64,000 bases of DNA, taken from contig NZ_BJTC01000004.1 in the NCBI RefSeq assembly GCF_006829085.1, positions 124,001-188,000 on the forward strand. The letters run 5' to 3'. The position numbers and the translations under genes are program-made. The first letter of the stretch is position 1. Every line of letters begins with the position of its first letter. Below are positions 17,609 to 23,236 of this stretch, in pieces. The stretch is from Chryseobacterium sp. ON_d1 (GTDB lineage Bacteria; Bacteroidota; Bacteroidia; Flavobacteriales; Weeksellaceae). The notes beneath the pieces were generated by a model, which worked only from the letters and a program-made list of their open reading frames with translations, was not told where the DNA came from and did not search any database.

Positions 17609-18028
17609 ATGAAAAAAACAATAACATTCTTTGTATTTCTAGGATTTGGACTCACATTTTCTCAGGTAAAGGAAACTGAAACTCTATCAGCTAAAGATCA
17701 GTCTGAAGAGTCTGTTTTGTCGAAAGACGAAAAATCTGCAGAATATCCCAGAGGATGGATGGCACTTCGAAAAGATATTGCTGACAGAATAAGGACGAAA
17801 AAAATAAATGTGAGAGGAATTGAGGGAACAATCACGGCGAGGGCAAAGTTTATAGTTAATATCAAAGGTAAAATAGAAGACATCACAGTAACTGGTGATA
17901 ATGCCGACTTCAATAAAGAAATAGAAAGAGCTATAAAATCTCTGAAAGCCCAATGGAAACCAGCAGAATCCAAGGGTCGTATTGTCCGCAGCTATTATAC
18001 TTTTCCTCTTACGATAAAACTTGATTAA
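17609..18028 (+). CDS. Secreted TonB-C-like domain protein (short paralogue)
   Basis: A 139-residue protein with a signal peptide (MKKTITFFVFLGFGLTFSQ), a short Ser/Glu/Lys linker and a C-terminal TonB-C-like unit (about 65-139): KFIVNIKGKIEDITVTG, IERAIKSLKAQWKPAESKG, YYTFPLTIKL. It shares WKPAE-x-KG and the strand order with the 188-residue protein at 4882. It lies 13 bases after the hydrolase gene and six before the DUF2306 gene. Confidence 0.75.
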   Translation: MKKTITFFVFLGFGLTFSQVKETETLSAKDQSEESVLSKDEKSAEYPRGWMALRKDIADRIRTKKINVRGIEGTITARAKFIVNIKGKIEDITVTGDNADFNKEIERAIKSLKAQWKPAESKGRIVRSYYTFPLTIKLD

Positions 18029-18034
18029 CAGCCA

Positions 18035-18673
18035 ATGCTTTCTGTCAAAAGAAATATCTCTTCTTTCTTTAAAATCCTTCTTATTGCAGGGTTTGGGTAT
18101 TTCTTTTGGCTGATGCTGAAGATCACACTGGAATATATCCCTTTTAATCGAGAGATCAGTTTTCTGATGATTAAACAGACAGAAGTATCGGCAAGGCCAG
18201 AATATCTTACGCTTTTCTATACTCATGTTTATACAAGTATTTTTGTCCTTCTCTCAGGTTTTCTGGCTATTCTGAGAAAAGATTTCGGAATAAGAAACTT
18301 TCACCGGAATATCGGAAAAGCCTATATTTTTCTTATCCTGCTCTTTGCTGCCCCTTCTGGGATTTATATGGGAATATTCGCCAATGGAGGTATTTTATCA
18401 AAAATTTCCTTTGTAATATTGGGTTTTTTATGGTGGTTTTCAACATGTAAAGCATATCAGCTGGCAAGACAGATGAGATTTAAAGAACACAAACAATGGA
18501 TGTGGCGAAGTTTTGCTTTTACATTATCTGCTGTTACCTTGAGAATGTGGAAAGTAATTATTGTATATTTATTTCATCCCAACCCAATGGATGTTTATCA
18601 GATCATCGCATGGCTGGGCTGGATTCCCAACATCCTGATTATTGAATATTTAATCACAAAAAAACATATATGA
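18035..18673 (+). CDS. Membrane protein, DUF2306-like
   Basis: A 212-residue protein with about six hydrophobic segments. The pattern HVYTSIFVLLSGFLAILRKDF…NFHRNIGKAY, then HKQWMWRSFAFTLSAVTLRMW, with conserved His and Arg in helix ends, resembles DUF2306 proteins (a possible heme- or quinone-binding four-helix core; function unknown). It overlaps the following lipoprotein gene by ATGA. Confidence 0.75.
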   Translation: MLSVKRNISSFFKILLIAGFGYFFWLMLKITLEYIPFNREISFLMIKQTEVSARPEYLTLFYTHVYTSIFVLLSGFLAILRKDFGIRNFHRNIGKAYIFLILLFAAPSGIYMGIFANGGILSKISFVILGFLWWFSTCKAYQLARQMRFKEHKQWMWRSFAFTLSAVTLRMWKVIIVYLFHPNPMDVYQIIAWLGWIPNILIIEYLITKKHI

Positions 18674-19590
18674 AAATTGTAAAGTACACTTTTATTTCTT
18701 TACTGGCAGTTTCTCTGGTAAGCTGCAAAAAAGAAGCAAAAACCAATGAGTCCGGAAAGGATTCCCTGACTGCAAAAAAAGATTCTGTTATTGCTCCTGA
18801 AGTTCACAAAGAATATTACGGAATTTATACCGGAGAATTTGCCGGAATGGAAAAGGTAGTTGACGAAACTGATGGCTCGGAATATGATGTTGACAACTAC
18901 AAAAGAATTTCATTAAAGATCAACAGAATTACAAAAGACAGTGTTTACGGACAGAGTATTGTCAATGGTAATCAACGTCCCTTCAGAGGCGTTTTCAATG
19001 AAGCTACCGCATCTTTTGTACTGGATGAACCGGGGAATGATAAAACAGATGGCAGATTTGAGGTAAAATTGAAAGGCGACAGCTTAACTGGAAAGTGGAA
19101 TGCTTTTGATAAAACAGCTGTTAAAGCAACTTCAAAAACCCTCAGACTGACTAAAAAAGAGTTTGTTTACAATCCCAATTTTATGCTTGATAAAGATTCT
19201 GATCTGGTAGACTGGTCAAATTCCAAAGAATTTACGGAGAAATACACGGATGAAGAAACCGGGAAAACAGAAAGTTATAAAACAACTAAAAACCGTTTCG
19301 CTTCTGAGGCGATCTTCAAACTGAATGCATCCAAGCAGAAACTCACAGAAAAAGATCTTAAAAATTTAAGAAAACTGGATCTTGAGATCATTAAAAATTC
19401 TGTGTTTGCAAGACATGGTTACTCTTTCAAAAAAGAAACCTATAGAAATTTTTTTGAACAGACAGACTGGTATATTCCTGTTTCTAATAATGTAGACAAT
19501 GATCTTACTCCTTTGGAAAAGGAAAATGTAGCTTTACTGAACCGCTTTACCAAATATGCTGAAGATAAATATGACAGTTTTGGGAGATAG
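18670..19590 (+). CDS. YARHG-domain lipoprotein
   Basis: A 306-residue protein. The lipobox is AVSLVSC, so Cys19 is probably lipidated. A beta-rich middle (about 45-160: EYYGIYTGEFAGME…) is followed by the C-terminal YARHG domain (about 215-300) with IIKNSVFARHGYSFK and NFFEQTDWYIP. YARHG domains are extracellular and of unknown role. It is the last gene of the five-gene run; its stop codon lies inside a G-quadruplex motif. Confidence 0.88.
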   Translation: MKIVKYTFISLLAVSLVSCKKEAKTNESGKDSLTAKKDSVIAPEVHKEYYGIYTGEFAGMEKVVDETDGSEYDVDNYKRISLKINRITKDSVYGQSIVNGNQRPFRGVFNEATASFVLDEPGNDKTDGRFEVKLKGDSLTGKWNAFDKTAVKATSKTLRLTKKEFVYNPNFMLDKDSDLVDWSNSKEFTEKYTDEETGKTESYKTTKNRFASEAIFKLNASKQKLTEKDLKNLRKLDLEIIKNSVFARHGYSFKKETYRNFFEQTDWYIPVSNNVDNDLTPLEKENVALLNRFTKYAEDKYDSFGR

Positions 19591-19607
19591 GGGTTAGGGG
19601 ATCGGGG
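19582..19607 (+). other. G-quadruplex motif at a convergent gene junction
   Basis: Four G runs (GGG, GGGG, GGGG, GGGG) are separated by AGATA, TTA and ATC. The motif covers the stop codon of the YARHG gene and the last codons of the convergent DUF2809-like gene, and no ordinary hairpin terminator is seen here. Confidence 0.7.
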
Positions 19608-19989
19608 TTACACCATCATTGTTGGTCGTCCTTACGAAAATATAGAGAATCAGACATCCTGTGGCATAGCACAGATTGTCAATCCATGAGAAAGAATTTC
19701 CAATAACAATATACATCAGGCTTCCAGGACGGAAGCCTAATTTCTCCGCCACATGGAAATACTGTGCAAATTCTACCATAAAAGAAAAGATAAGAATTCC
19801 CAGAATCAGCTTGTTATCATTTATTTTTACAAAACTCTTTACAAAAGTATAAAGAAGCATCACTACGATGACATCTCCAAGATAAGCTCTCACAAAAAAA
19901 ATATTATTTAATTTGGTGGCAATCAATACTTCTGTCAGAAAAATAAAGACCGTCAGGATAAAATATTTCAGGCTGAATTGTAATTTCAT
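19594..19989 (-). CDS. Small membrane protein, DUF2809-like
   Basis: A 131-residue protein with four predicted helices. The order FFVRAYLGDVIVVMLLYTF, FSFMVEFAQYF and IGNSFSWIDNLCYATGC resembles DUF2809 (an Arg-x-x-x-Gly-Asp motif in the second helix and Asp in the fourth). I place the start at the ATG that gives MKLQFSLKYFIL; the longer frame needs a TTG eight codons upstream. The function is unknown. Confidence 0.78.
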   Translation of the reverse strand: MKLQFSLKYFILTVFIFLTEVLIATKLNNIFFVRAYLGDVIVVMLLYTFVKSFVKINDNKLILGILIFSFMVEFAQYFHVAEKLGFRPGSLMYIVIGNSFSWIDNLCYATGCLILYIFVRTTNNDGVTPIP

Positions 19990-20063
19990 TTTCAAATTGG
20001 GTTTAGGGCACAAAAAATCGGCATTCCAGGAACACCTATCTTATTTTTATGTAAGCAAATATA

Positions 20064-20720
20064 TTATTTCTTTACTTTGACTGTGCATCCAATGGCAACC
20101 GTTTTTGTGGTTTTTACCGGTTCTCCTTTTATCAGAGCATTTACAGCATCCTGTGCATAATACTCAGACACATCATTCGGATTATCATAATTATTGTCTA
20201 TAGCCCCAATGTATTTTACAATGTTCTTTCCATTTTCTTTTTTCAGTACAAAAACATGGGGTGTCTTTGTAGCTCCATACTGAGGATAAATTTTCTGCCC
20301 TTCATCTACCAGATAGGGGAAAGTAAAGCCTTTTTGCTTTGCTCTTTCTATCATCTGCTGATAACCGTCTTCAGGCTGTACATTGGGATCATTTGGATTG
20401 ATCGCGATCACCGGATACCCCTGAGATTTGTACTTTTTATCCAGCTCAACGATTCTGTCCTCGTATTTCTTTGCATAGGGGCAGTGATTGCACGTAAATA
20501 TAACAATGAATCCTTTTGCACTCTTAAAATCACTCAGAGAAACCATTTTTCCATCAATATTTTTAAGCTTAAAATCAGCAGCCTCATCTCCTACTTCATA
20601 TCCTTTTAACGATGAAACATTCTCTTTCTGGTTGTTGTCTTTATCATGATCAGCCGTTGTAAAGCTCAGTAAGCCCAGCCCAACGATACATGCAGTCATT
20701 AAAATTTTCAGATTGTTCAT
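20064..20720 (-). CDS. Exported thioredoxin-like (AhpC/TSA-fold) protein
   Basis: A 218-residue protein with an N-terminal signal segment (MNNLKILMTACIVGLGLLSF). The thioredoxin fold begins with GDEAADFKLKNIDGK, and the active-site-like FTCNHCPYAKKYEDRI gives a CNHC motif near residue 83. IAINPNDPNVQPEDGY is typical of the thioredoxin-family group that pairs CxxC with a peroxiredoxin-like core. The cis-Pro is in KTPHVFVL. It probably acts in the periplasm. The ATG is preferred over a TTG two codons earlier. It lies ten bases after the TlpA-like gene. Confidence 0.86.
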   Translation of the reverse strand: MNNLKILMTACIVGLGLLSFTTADHDKDNNQKENVSSLKGYEVGDEAADFKLKNIDGKMVSLSDFKSAKGFIVIFTCNHCPYAKKYEDRIVELDKKYKSQGYPVIAINPNDPNVQPEDGYQQMIERAKQKGFTFPYLVDEGQKIYPQYGATKTPHVFVLKKENGKNIVKYIGAIDNNYDNPNDVSEYYAQDAVNALIKGEPVKTTKTVAIGCTVKVKK

Positions 20721-20730
20721 AATCAATTAT

Positions 20731-21219
20731 TTATTGCAGGTTTTCTTTAATTGTTTTTTCAAGGTCTTCTTTGTTCATTTCGCCGTCGTTGAAATAGAAT
20801 TTTATTCCGTTTTTATAAAATAGTGTTATCGGAATATTTCCATCCCAGTCTTTTTCAAATTTTGGAATCCAGGTATTCATTCTTTTGATATCATCCAGAA
20901 GGAGCACTTCAGCAGTAAGGTTTTTATTTTTGATAAATTTCAATACCCTTTCCTTATCCACAAGTCTATCCAGTGAAACCAGGATCATCTTAAATTTTTG
21001 ATTGGCAGCATACTGAGCATTCATTTCCATAAAATGAGGAAGTTCTTTTACACATGGCCCACAGGTTGTTGACCAGAAATTGACAACCAGCAGTTTATCT
21101 TTCTCCTGCTGTAAACGTTTCTCCAGATCTTCATATTTAATTATAGAAACCTCTGTCTTTTGGGCTTTAAAAACTGCACAAAACAGGAATATGGCTGTTA
21201 TTTTTATTAGTTTCTCCAT
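20731..21219 (-). CDS. TlpA-like periplasmic thiol-disulfide oxidoreductase
   Basis: A 162-residue protein. A signal peptide (MEKLIKITAIFLFCAVFKAQ) precedes a thioredoxin fold with VVNFWSTTCGPCVKELPHF (CGPC near residue 54) and the cis-Pro loop NIPITLFYKNG. TlpA-type proteins reduce or exchange disulfides outside the cytoplasm. It is the first gene of a pair with the CNHC protein. Confidence 0.9.
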   Translation of the reverse strand: MEKLIKITAIFLFCAVFKAQKTEVSIIKYEDLEKRLQQEKDKLLVVNFWSTTCGPCVKELPHFMEMNAQYAANQKFKMILVSLDRLVDKERVLKFIKNKNLTAEVLLLDDIKRMNTWIPKFEKDWDGNIPITLFYKNGIKFYFNDGEMNKEDLEKTIKENLQ

Positions 21220-21356
21220 ATTTCAAAAACATAAGCTGTTACATTTCAACAATATACAAAAAACAAAAATTTAATGCTAAAAATAATTTGCAAATGAAGA
21301 ATTTATTTTCATTATCAATGTATTTTTTAATATTTTTATGCCTTTAAATAAAAACC

Positions 21357-22205
21357 ATGAAAAAAGCTTATTTACTGCTGCCAATTTTCTTTTTGGCATC
21401 CTGCTCAAGCAGCAATGATGATACAGATTCATCTAACAACAACGGGAATAACAATAATAATGAGAACAGTCCGGTTTTAGTAACAAAAATGGTATCTGAC
21501 GGAGATACATCAACGTTTACCTACAATGGTTCTAAAATTTCCCAGATTAAAAACATCAGCACTGGTGAAGTTACCCTTTTCAGCTATTCGGGAGATCTGA
21601 TTGCTCAACAGGTTACAACCGGCTCAAGCAAAACTTATAAAACCACATATAGCTATGATGGAAGCAGCAGACTGAGTAAGAAAACCTATGTGGAGACTTC
21701 TCTTTCATCCGGAAGCGTTTCCACAGTAGAAACCAATTATGCCTACCTTGCCAGTAATAGTGTTAAAATCACCTATACTGCGAGCTTTACAGGATCTCCT
21801 GTAAGAACGGGAACTAAAAATGCGACATTAAATGCGGATGGTTCCCTAAGCAGCTGGACAGAAACTGCATCAGTGCCCAATAATACAGGAGGATTCCACA
21901 GTGCAACAGGTGCTTTACAGCCTATTGTATATGATACTAAGAACGTTCCTTTTAAAAATATTACAGGATTTTTAAAAATCATTGATACTGAAGACGAAAA
22001 CGGATCTGCACACAATGTCCTAAGTTATAACAACGTCCTTAATTATAATAATGGAGCCGGAAGTGCCGAATGGGGAATCTTTAAATGTGTTTATGAATAT
22101 AATAACAGCGGATATCCGACGAAAAATGTCAAAACATATTATAATAAGACAGGAACGGGGGTAACGAATAGCGAACTGCTTACTTACGAATACAACCATT
22201 TATAA
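21357..22205 (+). CDS. Hypothetical lipoprotein
   Basis: A 282-residue protein. The lipobox is FFLASCSSS (Cys16), then a long Asn/Ser/Asp tether (SSNDDTDSSNNNGNNNNNE). The rest is made of repeated beta strands of the type TFTYNGSKISQIKN…, FSYSGDLIAQQVT, YSYDGSSRLSKKTY, similar in pattern to YD-repeat-like or RHS-like strand pairs seen in many Bacteroidetes lipoproteins. Function unknown. It is closed by a palindromic terminator, after which the peptide cluster begins. Confidence 0.75.
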   Translation: MKKAYLLLPIFFLASCSSSNDDTDSSNNNGNNNNNENSPVLVTKMVSDGDTSTFTYNGSKISQIKNISTGEVTLFSYSGDLIAQQVTTGSSKTYKTTYSYDGSSRLSKKTYVETSLSSGSVSTVETNYAYLASNSVKITYTASFTGSPVRTGTKNATLNADGSLSSWTETASVPNNTGGFHSATGALQPIVYDTKNVPFKNITGFLKIIDTEDENGSAHNVLSYNNVLNYNNGAGSAEWGIFKCVYEYNNSGYPTKNVKTYYNKTGTGVTNSELLTYEYNHL

Positions 22206-22210
22206 TACAG

Positions 22211-22232
22211 AGAGCGCCTAGGCGCTCTTTTT
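22211..22232 (+). terminator. Palindromic terminator before the peptide cluster
   Basis: AGAGCGCCTAGGCGCTCT is an 18-base perfect palindrome followed by TTTTATTTTA. It lies five bases after the lipoprotein stop and insulates the peptide genes from it. Confidence 0.88.
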
Positions 22233-22292
22233 ATTTTATAAACTCTAATTGTTAATTTTTTCACAACCCATAGAATTATACGGATCATTTTG

Positions 22293-22300
22293 TATATTTG
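22293..22300 (+). promoter_or_regulatory. Putative -7 box (TATATTTG) of the peptide cluster
   Basis: An exact TAnnTTTG match 23 bases before the start of peptide gene A. No good TTTG element is seen 19-20 bases further upstream. Confidence 0.45.
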
Positions 22301-22323
22301 AGTTGAATCAAAACTAAATTATC

Positions 22324-22485
22324 ATGAAAAAATTAAACAATCAGAAAAAACTGACCAAAAAGGCTTTAAAAAATATTACAGGAGGAAATGGACCTGGAAT
22401 ATGCTGGGAAGGTCTTTGCAGGGTAAGAGGAACGGATGATGAATATACCGTAGGACCTTTAGACAGCACTGGATTCTGCTGTTAA
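22324..22485 (+). CDS. Double-glycine-leader Cys-rich peptide precursor A
   Basis: A 53-codon gene. The leader is basic and ends KKLTKKALKNITGG; hydrophobic residues at Leu, Leu, Ile followed by GG fit peptides cut by C39-type transporter peptidases. The predicted 32-residue core begins NGPGICWEGLCRVRG and ends STGFCC, with four cysteines. Gene C has the same CW-acidic-G-x-CR block. No modification enzyme or exporter is in the window. It is first of four tandem related genes. Called bacteriocin-like in the genus; activity is unknown. Confidence 0.8.
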   Translation: MKKLNNQKKLTKKALKNITGGNGPGICWEGLCRVRGTDDEYTVGPLDSTGFCC

Positions 22486-22531
22486 TTTATTACTTTCAAA
22501 AAAAATCAAATCAAACTAAATTAAAACGACC

Positions 22532-22687
22532 ATGAAAAAATCAAACATTCAGAAAAGAAAACTGACAAAAAGCGAGTTAAAAAAAATTAATGGAGGCAGC
22601 GGCCCTCTCTGTCCCGGAACCTGTTTTTGTAACATTGATGGTGAGATGACAATAGGTTCATGTACTCCTAAAGGACAATGCTGTTAA
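22532..22687 (+). CDS. Double-glycine-leader Cys-rich peptide precursor B
   Basis: A 51-codon gene 46 bases after A. The leader is MKKSNIQKRKLTKSELKK followed by INGG. The 29-residue core starts SGPLCPGTCFCNIDG and ends PKGQCC, with six cysteines rather than four. The leader is nearly identical to that of gene C at the DNA level while the cores share little except the terminal Gly-x-Cys-Cys. This pattern, constant leader and variable core, is usual for secreted peptide families. Confidence 0.8.
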   Translation: MKKSNIQKRKLTKSELKKINGGSGPLCPGTCFCNIDGEMTIGSCTPKGQCC

Positions 22688-22711
22688 TAAATTCCAATAC
22701 TCCATTAAATC

Positions 22712-22867
22712 ATGAAAAAATCAAATATTCAAAAAAGAAAACTGACAAAAAGTGAGTTAAAAGAGATTACAGGAAGTGGCAGAGTATGCTGGGATGGATT
22801 CTGCCGTATGGGCGAATTTGATGAATGGCAGCTCGGAGCAGGTGACAAAAATGGCTACTGCTGTTAA
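22712..22867 (+). CDS. Double-glycine-leader Cys-rich peptide precursor C (GS variant)
   Basis: A 51-codon gene 24 bases after B. The leader MKKSNIQKRKLTKSELKE ends ITGS rather than GG, so position -1 is Ser. The core GRVCWDGFCRMGEFDEWQ… ends KNGYCC, four cysteines. The CW-D/E-G-x-CR block is shared with A. A strong terminator follows, so A-C can form one transcript and D another. Confidence 0.8.
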   Translation: MKKSNIQKRKLTKSELKEITGSGRVCWDGFCRMGEFDEWQLGAGDKNGYCC

Positions 22868-22894
22868 TATACTGCAACTTGTTAGATAAATAAG

Positions 22895-22921
22895 GATTGA
22901 GGTCCCCCTCAATCTTTTTTT
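22895..22921 (+). terminator. Rho-independent terminator after peptide gene C
   Basis: An 8-bp stem, GATTGAGG with CCTCAATC, has a four-base loop and a run of seven T. It separates genes A-C from D. Confidence 0.92.
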
Positions 22922-22970
22922 ATGAAATATAATTCACCATTAAAAAAGTTAACAATTTGACTCACAATAT

Positions 22971-23001
22971 TTTGACCATATCAAAATAACTTGTAAATTA
23001 G
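22971..23001 (+). promoter_or_regulatory. Promoter of peptide gene D
   Basis: TTTG (22971-22974) and TAAATTAG (22994-23001) are separated by 19 bases. This is the flavobacterial spacing, with a variant -7 box. It gives gene D its own start about 15-20 bases before the ATG. Confidence 0.6.
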
Positions 23002-23023
23002 CTTTTACCAAATTAAAATTATT

Positions 23024-23191
23024 ATGAAAAATTCAAAAAAACCAAAAAGAAGGCTTAGTAAAAATGAGCTGAAAGAGATCAGTGGTGGTGCCAACAGGCC
23101 GATCTGTCCAAGAGTAATAAGCTGTACAGATCCTAATACCGGTGAAGAACGGTACGGAGTTCCCGGTATGCAGGACGGATTCTGCTGCTAA
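23024..23191 (+). CDS. Double-glycine-leader Cys-rich peptide precursor D
   Basis: A 55-codon gene, the most diverged of the four. The leader KKPKRRLSKNELKEISGG keeps the Leu-x6-Leu-x2-Ile-x-GG spacing. The 33-residue core starts ANRPICPRVISCTD and ends MQDGFCC, with four cysteines. It has its own promoter and ends just before the terminator shared with mutS. Function is unknown beyond the export-leader logic. Confidence 0.8.
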   Translation: MKNSKKPKRRLSKNELKEISGGANRPICPRVISCTDPNTGEERYGVPGMQDGFCC

Positions 23192-23204
23192 TAAAGAATA
23201 AAAA

Positions 23205-23236
23205 AATGATTGGATTACCCTCCAATCATTTTTTTT
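23205..23236. terminator. Bidirectional terminator between peptide D and mutS
   Basis: A 10-bp stem (AATGATTGGA with TCCAATCATT), a six-base loop and T/A runs on both sides. The final codons and stop of mutS lie inside the hairpin. Confidence 0.9.
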
